Shown one piece after another: positions 1-7,260 of a stretch of 9,050 bases of DNA. Under the pieces are notes generated by a model. The model did no database searches, was not told the DNA's origin, and saw only the letters and a program-made list of their open reading frames with translations. The stretch is from assembly GCA_021775655.1 (NCBI GenBank), contig JAJFHK010000071.1, positions 1 through 9,050 on the forward strand, given 5' to 3'. Positions within the stretch are counted from its first letter, which is position 1. Every line of letters starts with the position of its first letter. A program made the translations under genes and the position numbers. The stretch is from Filomicrobium sp. (GTDB lineage: Bacteria; Pseudomonadota; Alphaproteobacteria; Rhizobiales; Hyphomicrobiaceae).

Positions 1-110
1 CTATCGACAGCCACATCAAGCGGCTGCGCAAGAAGTTCAAGCAGGTGGACGACAACTTCGACGTCATCGAGACGCTCTACGGTGTCGGATACCGCTTCAA
101 GGAAGCCTGA
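1..110 (+). CDS. chvI: ChvI/BvrR-family response regulator, C-terminal end only
   Basis: Only the last 35 codons and the TGA stop (108-110) are present; the frame runs from base 3. The peptide begins [12 protein letters not shown] and ends [13 protein letters not shown]. This is the recognition helix and terminal beta-hairpin of the winged-helix DNA-binding domain of OmpR/PhoB-type regulators, and it reads like the ChvI/BvrR/ExoI tail known from rhizobia and Brucella. ChvI is the cytoplasmic DNA-binding partner phosphorylated by ChvG and controls envelope, exopolysaccharide and virulence genes. The chvG start lies 32 bases downstream, so the two are almost surely cotranscribed. The receiver domain with the phospho-Asp lies outside the window, so the family call rests on the tail and on the neighbour. 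Confidence 0.9.
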   Translation, partial: IDSHIKRLRKKFKQVDDNFDVIETLYGVGYRFKEA

Positions 111-133
111 GTCCTCGGGGCCGGCTTCAGCGC

Positions 134-138
134 GGAGG
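134..138 (+). promoter_or_regulatory. Ribosome binding site of chvG
   Basis: GGAGG with a four-base spacer before ATG 143. It supports this start, and therefore the long cytoplasmic tail of ChvG, over later in-frame starts. The 32-base chvI-chvG gap holds no visible terminator. Confidence 0.6.
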
Positions 139-142
139 AAGA

Positions 143-2140
143 ATGGCGCTCGACAGCGAACGCTACCCCGGCGGTGGGTCGAGATTTCTCGTCCTGCGCG
201 ATGCCGTTTTGCGTCACCTGAACATCGCTGGCACCAAAGCCCAGTCAATTGGTTCGCAAGTCTACACCCAGCTGGGCCTTGAAAATGTCCCCGTACCTGA
301 GCCGGTCCGAAGGTATGCCAGCAAGCTTGGCCGCGACGGTACGTGGCGCAATGCAATGCTTGCTTGGTTTTATCGCCAGCCGCTGGTCCGCTTCATTTCG
401 GCCAGTCTTAGGCGTCGCATCGTCGCTTCGAACCTGATCGGTTTCTCGATCCTGTTCGTTGGCATCCTTTATCTCAGCCTTGATTCGAGCTGGATAATTG
501 CCGCAAAGCGCGATGCTTTGCGGACCCAGGGCCAGATCATCGCCGCCGCCGTCGCAGGCAACGCGATGGTCAAGCGCGGTGAAATCCAGGTCGATGCCGA
601 CCGGCTCCCGAACAAGAAGAATGCCCTTATACCGTTCCGCGATGATGGGTTCGCTGCCCTGCAGCTTTCGATTCGACCGGAGAAAGTGGCGCCAATCTTC
701 CGCCGTCTCATCGAGCCGACCAACACCCGCGCACGCATCTACGATCGCAGAGGCGACCTCGTTGTCGATTCGAGCAACTTGTTGCGCCGCGGTCATATCC
801 GGGCTCCCAAGGTCGGCGGAAGCTCAACTATCCAAAACAAAAATACGGTTGCTGCATCTCGTCATCCGAAGTCATCGAATACAGCCGAAAGTCAACAAAA
901 CGGGGCTCTGAACGAGAAACAGCAACGACCGGACACAAAGGATTTCTGGACCAGGCTTCAGCATCTGCTGATCGGCAAGGAGGTTCAGGTCTACAAGGAA
1001 ATCGGCAACGCGAACGGCAGGGCCTATCCCGAAGTGCGCGAGGCGCTCAGTGGCCAGGATGCGGCGATGCTGTTGCTCAATGACAAGAGCGAGCAGATCG
1101 TCTCGGTAGCAGTTCCGATTACGCGCTTCAAAAAGGTCATGGGTGTGCTGCTGCTTTCGACGCCACCTGGGGAAATCGACAAGGTGCTATCAGCATCCCG
1201 CAGTGATTTATGGCCTTTCGCGCTGATAGCCGTCATTGCCAGCATTGTCATGGGCTTATTTCTGGCGCGCACTGTCGCCGGTCCCATGCAGCGATTGTCA
1301 GCTACCGCCAAGCATGTCAGCCGCGACATCACCGCCCGCACGACGCTTCCCGACTACTCCGACCGAGAGGATGAAGTCGGCCAGATGGCGCGCGCTTTTT
1401 CCGCGATGACCACGTCGCTCGCCGAACGAATTGAAGCCAGTGAAAAATTTGCTGCCGACGTTGCCCACGAATTGAAGAACCCGCTTACTGCCGCCAGTTC
1501 GATGGCCCAATCTCTGGAGTACGCACGCACGGAAGAAGACCGTCAGGAAGTGGTTCTGCAAATCCAGCAAGAGTTGAAGCGGCTCAACCGGCTCATCAAC
1601 GATGTTTCGCAAACTTCGATCATGCATGCACGGCTCCAGCGCGAAACCCGCGAGCCCGTCCAGCTGGAAGCAGTCATTCGCGACATTGTGTCAATCTTCA
1701 ACGAGAAGACTGAGGGCAGCAGCCATCGTTTAGAGTACCACCTATTTGGCAATCCTTCCGAATTTATCGTCGCCGGAAACGCAGGCCGGCTTGGTCAGGT
1801 GCTGACAAACCTGATCGATAATGCGCTCTCGTTTTCACCAGAAGGTGGGCGCGTCACAGTCAATGCCAGGATCGAAGAAAATGACGTGGTCATTGCGATC
1901 GAAGATGAGGGGCCGGGCATCCAGGAAGACAAACTCGAAACGATCTTCTCACGGTTTTACACCTACCGGCCAACAGAATTTTCAAGCCGCGGCAGCAACT
2001 CCGGCCTTGGCTTAAGCATCTCGCAGGAGATCATGGAGTCCCATGGCGGGCGCATTTGGGCAGAAAACCGTTACGGGCCGAAGGGGCGGGATGGAGAACC
2101 AATCGGTTCGAGGTTTATCGTCCGCTTGCCGGTGATGTAG
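143..2140 (+). CDS. chvG: ChvG/BvrS/ExoS-type membrane sensor histidine kinase
   Basis: This 665-residue inner-membrane kinase senses the envelope or acid state and phosphorylates ChvI. The start at 143 is chosen for the GGAGG at 134-138, four bases upstream. In order: a cytoplasmic N-terminal stretch of about 95 residues, TM1 near 97-120, a periplasmic domain of about 235 residues, TM2 near 355-377, HAMP near 378-430, the H-box DVAHELKNPL with phospho-acceptor His442, and a HATPase domain with an N-box around TNLIDNAL (554-561), G1 DEGPGI (588-593), an F-box around IFSRFYTYRP (601-610) and G2 GSNSGLGLSI (617-626). All catalytic motifs look intact. As I recall, family members are nearer 600 residues; the excess is in the N-terminal tail and in a Ser/Asn/Gln-rich periplasmic stretch (about 225-265). 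The dimerisation helix after the H-box departs from the usual wording (TSIMHARLQRE where many homologues read roughly ASRLDAEL). Periplasmic ExoR binding is known in Sinorhizobium and cannot be judged here. Confidence 0.93.
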   Translation: MALDSERYPGGGSRFLVLRDAVLRHLNIAGTKAQSIGSQVYTQLGLENVPVPEPVRRYASKLGRDGTWRNAMLAWFYRQPLVRFISASLRRRIVASNLIGFSILFVGILYLSLDSSWIIAAKRDALRTQGQIIAAAVAGNAMVKRGEIQVDADRLPNKKNALIPFRDDGFAALQLSIRPEKVAPIFRRLIEPTNTRARIYDRRGDLVVDSSNLLRRGHIRAPKVGGSSTIQNKNTVAASRHPKSSNTAESQQNGALNEKQQRPDTKDFWTRLQHLLIGKEVQVYKEIGNANGRAYPEVREALSGQDAAMLLLNDKSEQIVSVAVPITRFKKVMGVLLLSTPPGEIDKVLSASRSDLWPFALIAVIASIVMGLFLARTVAGPMQRLSATAKHVSRDITARTTLPDYSDREDEVGQMARAFSAMTTSLAERIEASEKFAADVAHELKNPLTAASSMAQSLEYARTEEDRQEVVLQIQQELKRLNRLINDVSQTSIMHARLQRETREPVQLEAVIRDIVSIFNEKTEGSSHRLEYHLFGNPSEFIVAGNAGRLGQVLTNLIDNALSFSPEGGRVTVNARIEENDVVIAIEDEGPGIQEDKLETIFSRFYTYRPTEFSSRGSNSGLGLSISQEIMESHGGRIWAENRYGPKGRDGEPIGSRFIVRLPVM

Positions 2141-2247
2141 AAAGACCAGCCGCGCGGGACAGGGGACAGTGGCCGCACCTAGGCGGATGCCCCCCCCTTT
2201 CGCCACGGCCCCCGGTCCGAACCATCTGCGCGGCGGCCAGCATTCGT

Positions 2248-2252
2248 GGAGG
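2248..2252 (+). promoter_or_regulatory. Ribosome binding site deciding the hprK GTG start
   Basis: GGAGG is followed immediately by ATG 2253 and, nine bases later, by in-frame GTG 2262. The spacing favours GTG, which gives a protein starting MSVELPVRIHAT. Confidence 0.6.
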
Positions 2253-2261
2253 ATGCCACAA

Positions 2262-2744
2262 GTGTCCGTCGAACTACCAGTACGCATACACGCAACAACA
2301 ATTGCAATAGAAGGCAGTGCCGCTGTCATCCGTGGTTCGTCTGGTGCTGGCAAATCCGATCTTGCTCTGCGCTGTTTGATGACGCCGCCAAATACTCTTT
2401 TTACCGGGCGAGTAGAACTCGTTTCCGACGATTACACCGAGCTAGTCCTGGAAGGCGGTACAATGCACGCCCGCCCCCCTCGTGAGATCGCAGGACTTTT
2501 AGAGGTGCGCGGGTTGGGTATCCTGGAGGTTGCAGCGGTGGAGCGCGCAAGGGTTTCACTTGTCGTCGACCTCGCCGATCCGTCGACGATTGAGAGACTG
2601 CCCGAAATTTCGAACCAAGTTGACCTGATCGACCGAAAGTTCCCGGCAATTCGCCTGTGCGCGAAGGAAGCATCGGCGCCTGCAAAGCTGCTTTTGGCGC
2701 TTGATTTCTTGCGCCGCTATGGCCGCCTGCCTGAGGCCAAATAA
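2262..2744 (+). CDS. hprK: HPr kinase/phosphorylase, short alphaproteobacterial form
   Basis: A 160-residue protein that phosphorylates, and in family members also dephosphorylates, a serine of HPr. Visible motifs, counted from the GTG start: Walker A GSSGAGKS at 25-32, an SDD acidic motif at 55-57, and the HprK signature LLEVRGLGILEV at 79-90. The N-terminal domain of the roughly 310-residue Firmicutes enzymes is absent; only the kinase core is present, which is normal for alphaproteobacteria. I prefer GTG 2262 because GGAGG at 2248-2252 sits nine bases upstream, whereas ATG 2253 would touch the Shine-Dalgarno directly. Longer in-frame starts (from 2169) add low-complexity Pro/Arg sequence unlike the family. 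The partners EIIA and HPr follow on the same strand. The 121-base gap after chvG has a run of eight C (2190-2197) and no obvious terminator, so read-through from chvG is possible. Confidence 0.92.
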   Translation: MSVELPVRIHATTIAIEGSAAVIRGSSGAGKSDLALRCLMTPPNTLFTGRVELVSDDYTELVLEGGTMHARPPREIAGLLEVRGLGILEVAAVERARVSLVVDLADPSTIERLPEISNQVDLIDRKFPAIRLCAKEASAPAKLLLALDFLRRYGRLPEAK

Positions 2745-2926
2745 TTCAGGAGGCTGATCGCAAAAATGGGACACGTGCGTACAAATTGACTTGAAGCCGA
2801 CCAGAGCACTTGCCAAATCATAGGGCGTTGGTTTTCGATAACCGCAAGTTTCCGAGTGGCCGACACAGCACCGTCATGCTCAGGCGGTGTCCACTTAAGA
2901 CCGCACCGGGATAGGATCGCACCGTC

Positions 2927-3331
2927 ATGATCGGACTTGTCATCGTCGCTCACGACGGACTCGCTGACGAATTTAAGTCAGCGCTTGAGCACATTGTTGG
3001 GCCACAGCGGCAGTTGGAAACGGTCGCGATTCGCGCTGACGACGACATGACCGACCGGCGCCAGGCAATCCTCGATGCCATTGCTGCGACCGATAAGGGC
3101 CAAGGCGCAATTCTATTATCAGATATGTTTGGCGGCACACCCTCCAACCTTGCGATCTCCGTCATGGACGAGGCCAACGTCGAAGTGCTGGCCGGGATCA
3201 ATCTCCCGATTCTGGTCAAGCTGGCCAGCATACGCCAGGAGAAGAGCCTGAAAGAAGCTGTGGCAACTGCCGCCGAAGCCGGGCGCAAGTATATTAAGGT
3301 TGCAAGCGAAGAGCTCTCCGGAGACGGTTGA
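2927..3331 (+). CDS. PTS EIIA component, mannose family (regulatory PTS)
   Basis: A 134-residue single-domain EIIA of the mannose/fructose family. It accepts phosphate from HPr on a histidine. His9 in VIVAHDGLA is the expected phospho-site, and Asp66 in LLSDMFGGTPSN matches the conserved Asp that pairs with it in EIIA-Man. Length is typical of a free-standing EIIA. No EIIB, EIIC or EIID gene is in the window, so a role in signalling is more likely than sugar uptake; this agrees with the incomplete PTS known in alphaproteobacteria, where the gene is often called ptsM or manX. An AGGA at 2913-2916 lies ten bases before the ATG. The 182-base gap from hprK holds an 11-base direct repeat (2868-2878 and 2919-2929), the second copy covering the start codon. 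The stop overlaps a possible TTG start for HPr, but a later HPr start is preferred. Confidence 0.93.
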   Translation: MIGLVIVAHDGLADEFKSALEHIVGPQRQLETVAIRADDDMTDRRQAILDAIAATDKGQGAILLSDMFGGTPSNLAISVMDEANVEVLAGINLPILVKLASIRQEKSLKEAVATAAEAGRKYIKVASEELSGDG

Positions 3332-3402
3332 TAACTCGGACCGATGATGCAGTCCCAACGAAAGCCAACCGCCAGTTCCTTTATACTTCCCCGCATAGCT
3401 CA

Positions 3403-3708
3403 ATGCCAGAACTCAACGACAGTCAGCTCCCAGAAGCTATCGTTACGATCCGCAATCGTAAGGGGCTTCATGCGCGTGCCTCGGCCGCATTCGTTAAGTG
3501 CGCTGAACGCTTTAGCGCTGATATCAGCGTATCCCGCGACGGACAGACTGTGCTCGGAACTTCAATACTAGGTCTTATGCTGCTAGCTGCCGGCCCTGGA
3601 GCCACTTTGCATATTCTCGCCAAAGGTCCCGAGGGTCCTGAAGCACTGGAGGCGCTTGTCGACCTTGTTGAAAATGGTTTCGGCGAAGACTTCTGCGAGG
3701 AAGGCTGA
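3403..3708 (+). CDS. ptsH: HPr phosphocarrier protein
   Basis: A 101-residue phosphocarrier (HPr/NPr type) that receives phosphate from enzyme I on a histidine and passes it to EIIA. GLHARASA at 21-28 carries the phospho-His, His23. Ser54 in GTSILGLM aligns with Ser46 of Bacillus HPr, the residue targeted by HPr kinase, in keeping with hprK two genes upstream. The start at 3403 gives an N-terminus like other rhizobial HPr proteins (a few residues, then the first beta strand). A TTG at 3328 is also in frame and would overlap the EIIA stop, but it would add 25 unsupported residues. No good Shine-Dalgarno is visible before 3403, so translation may be coupled to the upstream gene or the start may be weak. 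The acidic C-terminus (ENGFGEDFCEEG) is normal for this group. Enzyme I (ptsP-type) must be encoded elsewhere. Confidence 0.94.
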   Translation: MPELNDSQLPEAIVTIRNRKGLHARASAAFVKCAERFSADISVSRDGQTVLGTSILGLMLLAAGPGATLHILAKGPEGPEALEALVDLVENGFGEDFCEEG

Positions 3709-3855
3709 AAGCTATTGTCTCTCGTGGCCGTTTAAGCCCACAGCGCAGCTTCTCCCAAAGTGCATATCTTCCTTTGGTCAAAACTCAGCAACGGATGTTG
3801 AGCGTCTGCGTGTCGCCTGGTTCCCGGGCTGCGCCGAAACCTCCGGAGACTCTTA

Positions 3856-3898
3856 CCAGTGCGGATGCTGCGACGCAGTAGGTAACTGCAGCAACTGG
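3856..3898. other. Imperfect hairpin in the HPr/tadG convergent gap
   Basis: The gap between two convergent genes (3709-3906, 198 bases) holds a dyad: CCAGT 3856-3860 with ACTGG 3894-3898 outside, and GCTGC 3867-3871 with GCAGC 3888-3892 inside, separated by an asymmetric internal loop. It could help end transcription from either side, but no T-tract follows on either strand, so I do not call it an intrinsic terminator. I see no convincing gene in the gap. Confidence 0.3.
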
Positions 3899-3906
3899 CA
3901 AAGGGT

Positions 3907-5349
3907 CTATTTCGACAGGTGAAGCGCTGAGATCTTCAGAGCGATATTGCGGAACGACTGTTTCAGTTCAGCTGCATTTTTGGCCAGGAACACATGGTCA
4001 GGCGACGAGCCGCACTGCGAGAGTGTTTGTTCTGCATTGCCGCCTTCGGCAAGCTGGAAGCCAACTGAATAGACTGTAATTCCCTTGTCCTTCATCGCCG
4101 CGCACATCGCGCGTGCCTGAGCAACGGAAGACCCGTTGGCAGAATCGCAATTGCCTTTGAAATAGTTGTTTGCGCTGGAATTCTTGTCGAGCTGCCCGCT
4201 CTCGCAGTACTCTGTATTGTATTCTCCATCCGTCATCAGCACGGCGATCTTCTGCAACAAGGGGCGCCCGGAACTGGAAAGCTGTGACAACAAAGAATAT
4301 GATTGCGGCTTGCTGGCAGCCGGCAGCGCATCGCCCCAGTTTGGCGACAGCGTATACCACGACCAAGCTGTACCGAGGTGCCCGGCGGTAGTGCCGGACG
4401 CTTGCAGGCCGTCGATTTTGGTGGTGAGCAATGTCTTGTTGCTCGACAATGGCACGACAGCATTCTGGCTATCGGGCTGGCATTTGCCATCGAGGGTATA
4501 GACAGGTGTTAGCTTATCAGAACCGGCCGGCGCGGCATCGCTGTAGGCCATTGCTCCAAACCGCTCTGCTGCACAAGCTGGAGCCCTCGTCCACCAGACG
4601 TTGCTGCCGTTAGCGTTCTTCATTTTCTTGCCGTTCTCGCCCGCATGCACGATGGCTGGGTCGAGCGAGCCGAAATTCACGGCTGCGGAGAATGGAACTA
4701 GTGCCACTCGTGACGAATGGGTGCCTTGATTGTCCCAGACCACGATATTGATGAGGTCCTTCGCTGCATCTTTCATGGCGTCGATCTTTTCACCGCTCGT
4801 GCAGCTGGACGTACCTCTGTCGCACATCGAGCCCGTGATATCGAGCATGAGCGACACTTCGAGGCTGAACTCCGCGTTGCCATTCACCGATAGAACGGCT
4901 TTTGAATATTCCGAACCGGCCAGTTTCAAGAGCGGCAGCGTGTTGATGCCGGCAAGCTTCATAAATGTAGTTTCGAGAAGTGCCGTGCCTTCTGCAGTAA
5001 TTGCGGTGCCGTCGTCCTCCACCTTGAAAGTAATGGTGTCCTTGCTGAGCGGCGGGCGGTTGGCCACGTTCGCCTCATAATAGCTCTGCGCCAGAGCGGT
5101 GGCCTCGTTGCCGTCGAGCCCGTTGACCTGCAGGTTCCGGGCACCAGCGAGTACCGCCGAGTCGACGGCGGCGATTGTTGACGTGCGGGCGTGCAGCCAG
5201 CGAGCCATGTCGACGGAAACACCAATCACCAAGAACAGGATCAGTGCCATCAGTCCGAATATGATCGTAACGCTGCCGGAACGTTCGGTGGCGAAAGCCC
5301 CCATTTTCGGCGCTGGAGCGCGCGGCTTACGTAACGAAGAAGTAGGCAT
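3907..5349 (-). CDS. TadG-like protein with N-terminal Tad segment and VWA domain
   Basis: A 480-residue membrane-anchored protein. Residues 21-70 form the Tad/TadE-TadG N-terminal module: ATERSGSVTIIFGLMALIL followed by a single TM (about 25-46) and the typical VDMARWLHARTSTIAAVDSAVLAGA segment up to residue 70 (written in part; the key residues are the Asp47-Met pair and the Ala-rich helix). A von Willebrand factor A domain starts near 160: MIDAS motif DITGSM (Asp170, Thr172, Ser174), a Thr/Gly segment near 319-324, and LMTDGEYN with Asp374. The C-terminus (FRNIALKISALHLSK) resembles the end of other TadG proteins. Eight cysteines (176, 183, 259, 290, 382, 401, 416, 446), all after the TM, fit disulfides outside the cytoplasm. 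TadG-like proteins belong to Flp pilus/tight adherence loci, but no other tad gene is near, so the role is unclear: an orphan adhesin or envelope VWA protein is equally possible. It is convergent with HPr and divergent from ahcY. Confidence 0.88.
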   Translation of the reverse strand: MPTSSLRKPRAPAPKMGAFATERSGSVTIIFGLMALILFLVIGVSVDMARWLHARTSTIAAVDSAVLAGARNLQVNGLDGNEATALAQSYYEANVANRPPLSKDTITFKVEDDGTAITAEGTALLETTFMKLAGINTLPLLKLAGSEYSKAVLSVNGNAEFSLEVSLMLDITGSMCDRGTSSCTSGEKIDAMKDAAKDLINIVVWDNQGTHSSRVALVPFSAAVNFGSLDPAIVHAGENGKKMKNANGSNVWWTRAPACAAERFGAMAYSDAAPAGSDKLTPVYTLDGKCQPDSQNAVVPLSSNKTLLTTKIDGLQASGTTAGHLGTAWSWYTLSPNWGDALPAASKPQSYSLLSQLSSSGRPLLQKIAVLMTDGEYNTEYCESGQLDKNSSANNYFKGNCDSANGSSVAQARAMCAAMKDKGITVYSVGFQLAEGGNAEQTLSQCGSSPDHVFLAKNAAELKQSFRNIALKISALHLSK

Positions 5350-5393
5350 GGCACTAAACCTGCTGGTTGCTATCGATATTGAGCAAACTTCGC

Positions 5394-5500
5394 CGAAATA
5401 AATTTACGAGCTGTAAACATCTGAAGTAACACGAAGTATTAGTGAAAAAAGACTTAGCTTAAGACACTGCATTTAATTCAAATTGCATTGAATCTTAGGA
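5394..5500. promoter_or_regulatory. AT-rich divergent control region with three dyads
   Basis: Seen directly: this stretch is much richer in A and T than its surroundings and holds three short inverted repeats. They are TTTAC-5-GTAAA at 5403-5417, TAACAC-3-GTATTA at 5427-5441 (one mismatch between arms), and ATTCAA-6-TTGAAT at 5476-5493. It lies just upstream of the tadG-like gene (minus strand) and several hundred bases before ahcY. I infer that it carries the promoter of the tadG-like gene and perhaps operator sites. I cannot assign a convincing -35/-10 pair on either strand or name a regulator. Confidence 0.4.
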
Positions 5501-5776
5501 AACAATTCACTTGCTCGGTGACCAGCCCAAGGTTCATGGGCACACCCAGCGACATAAAGACTTGTTTATATGTTATTGCGGTTGTTTCTCCTTGCCGCTA
5601 TACGACAGGGAGAAATTCGCCGGTCCGCATCCCAACGGATGTGCGAAGGCGCCTCAAAGCTCGGTTGGCTCCCGCAGGTATCTCCGGACCCGTATCAATT
5701 CGAGGCGAACGTCCGCACCTGGAACACCGATTTGACGCACAACCCAGCTGCAAACAGAAAAAGGATGAACTGCAAT
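5501..5776 (+). other. Long region upstream of ahcY, possible structured leader
   Basis: About 276 bases without a credible gene. In-frame sequence continues upstream of ahcY to 5570 without a stop, but its translation is not AhcY-like. One hairpin stands out: CGCATCC 5626-5632, loop CAAC, then GGATG-T-GCG 5637-5645 with one bulged base, closed further out by CGCC 5618-5621 and GGCG 5648-5651. GCCTC 5651-5655 could also pair with GAGGC 5702-5706. I do not recognise the SAH, SAM-II or any other known riboswitch here. The 3' end carries AAGGA (5761-5765), eleven bases before ATG 5777, a plausible ribosome binding site. Confidence 0.3.
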
Positions 5777-7183
5777 ATGGCTGCCAATGACTATGTAATT
5801 GCCGATATCTCGCTTGCCGAATTCGGCCGCAAGGAAATCCGCGTCGCTGAAGGTGAGATGCCGGGTTTGATGGCAACGCGCGAGGAATATGGCTCTTCTC
5901 AGCCGCTCAAGGGTGCGCGGATCGCCGGCTCGCTGCACATGACAATCCAGACCGCGGTACTGATCGAAACGCTCACCGCGCTAGGCGCAGATGTCCGCTG
6001 GGCATCCTGCAACATTTATTCGACCCAGGACCATGCCGCCGCCGCAATCGCTGCCACAGGCGTTCCGGTGTTTGCAGTCAAGGGCGAGTCTCTTACGGAC
6101 TACTGGGAATACACTCGAAAAATCCTGGAATGGAGCGATGGCGGCACACCGAACCTCATCCTCGATGACGGTGGCGATGCGACCATGCTGGTCCACCTCG
6201 GCCTGCGTGCCGAGAACGGCGACACGGAATTCCTCGACAAGCCTGGTTCGGAAGAAGAAGAGATCTTGTTCGCCCTCATCCGGCGAACAGTCGGCGAGAA
6301 GCCTGGCTGGTTCGCTGAGCTTGCTAAGAATATCCGCGGCGTCTCTGAAGAAACGACGACCGGCGTCAACCGCCTCTATCAACTTGCCAAGCAGGGCAAG
6401 CTGCTTTTCCCGGCGATCAACGTCAACGACTCGGTAACCAAATCGAAATTCGACAACCTGTACGGATGCCGTGAATCGCTTGTAGACGGCATTCGCCGGG
6501 GCACCGATGTCATGATGTCGGGCAAGGTCGCGATGGTCGCTGGTTTTGGCGACGTCGGCAAGGGTTCGGCCGCTTCGCTCAGAAATGCCGGCTGCCGCGT
6601 GATGGTTTCCGAAGTCGATCCGATTTGCGCGTTGCAGGCGGCCATGGAAGGCTACGAGGTCGTCACGATGGAGCAGGCCGTGCCGCAGGCAGATATCTTC
6701 TGCACGGCGACCGGCAATAAGGACGTCATCACCATCGACCACATGCGCGGTATGAAGGATGGGGCAATCGTCTGCAACATCGGTCACTTCGACAACGAGA
6801 TCGATGTCGCCGGCCTGAAGAACCTGAAGTGGGACAACATCAAACCCCAGGTTGATCAGATCGAGTTTGCCGATGGGACGAAGATCATACTTCTTTCCGA
6901 AGGCCGGCTCGTCAACCTTGGCAATGCCATGGGCCACCCCTCATTCGTGATGTCGGCGTCCTTCACCAACCAGACGCTGGCCCAGATCGAACTTTGGACA
7001 AAGCGTGACGCAGGCACCTATGAGAAACAAGTCTACACCCTGCCCAAGCACCTCGATGAAAAGGTTGCGCGCCTGCACTTGAAAAAAATTGGCGTAACGT
7101 TGACAGAGATGTCGGACGCGCAATCGTCCTACATTGGCGTTCCACAAAAGGGTCCATTTAAGCCCGACCACTATCGCTACTGA
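5777..7183 (+). CDS. ahcY: Adenosylhomocysteinase (S-adenosylhomocysteine hydrolase)
   Basis: A 468-residue cytoplasmic NAD-dependent enzyme that splits S-adenosylhomocysteine to adenosine and homocysteine, relieving product inhibition of methyltransferases and feeding methionine recycling. Visible marks: His54 in GSLHMT, the signature [14 protein letters not shown] (77-90), Asp131 in LDDGGD, Glu191 in SEETTTG, Lys222 and Asp226 in TKSKFDN, the NAD-binding glycine motif GFGDVGKG (256-263), and the C-terminal KPDHYRY with Lys462 and Tyr466 that closes the neighbouring subunit's NAD site. The roughly 40-residue insert near 146-188, absent from the shorter mammalian form, is normal for bacterial enzymes. 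ATG 5777 is chosen because [17 protein letters not shown] matches the usual N-terminus; ATG 5765 and a start at 5570 are in frame but add non-homologous residues. A strong terminator follows, so ahcY is probably its own unit. Confidence 0.97.
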   Translation: MAANDYVIADISLAEFGRKEIRVAEGEMPGLMATREEYGSSQPLKGARIAGSLHMTIQTAVLIETLTALGADVRWASCNIYSTQDHAAAAIAATGVPVFAVKGESLTDYWEYTRKILEWSDGGTPNLILDDGGDATMLVHLGLRAENGDTEFLDKPGSEEEEILFALIRRTVGEKPGWFAELAKNIRGVSEETTTGVNRLYQLAKQGKLLFPAINVNDSVTKSKFDNLYGCRESLVDGIRRGTDVMMSGKVAMVAGFGDVGKGSAASLRNAGCRVMVSEVDPICALQAAMEGYEVVTMEQAVPQADIFCTATGNKDVITIDHMRGMKDGAIVCNIGHFDNEIDVAGLKNLKWDNIKPQVDQIEFADGTKIILLSEGRLVNLGNAMGHPSFVMSASFTNQTLAQIELWTKRDAGTYEKQVYTLPKHLDEKVARLHLKKIGVTLTEMSDAQSSYIGVPQKGPFKPDHYRY

Positions 7184-7260
7184 TCTGCGCAAACGACGAT
7201 CGTCGATGCAGCGCGCGATGATTCGCCGGCCTGTCAAGATCAAAAATCGATAGAATGCCG

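Noticed and set aside
2190..2197. Run of eight C before hprK as a phase-variable tract
   Set aside because: It lies outside the coding sequence with the preferred GTG 2262 start and not in an evident promoter spacer; a single homopolymer is weak evidence.
3656..3922. Short plus-strand frame across the HPr-tadG gap with a Cys-rich tail (YQCGCC)
   Set aside because: It begins inside HPr in another frame, has no ribosome binding site and matches no Cys-rich family I recognise.
5459..5476. Paired TTAA sequences as a CtrA box
   Set aside because: The two TTAA units are ten bases apart instead of the seven expected for the full site, and the region is generally AT-rich.
5570..5776. In-frame upstream extension of ahcY (about 69 more codons)
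   Set aside because: The translation is not like any AhcY N-terminus, while [17 protein letters not shown] at 5777 matches the family start and has AAGGA upstream.
5501..5776. SAH or SAM-II riboswitch before ahcY
   Set aside because: I could not find the conserved cores of these classes; only generic hairpins are visible, so it is kept as an unassigned leader.
5981..6937. Long minus-strand open frame (318 codons) antisense to ahcY
   Set aside because: It lies wholly within the well-supported ahcY gene and its translation resembles no family I know; GC-rich codon structure produces such shadows.
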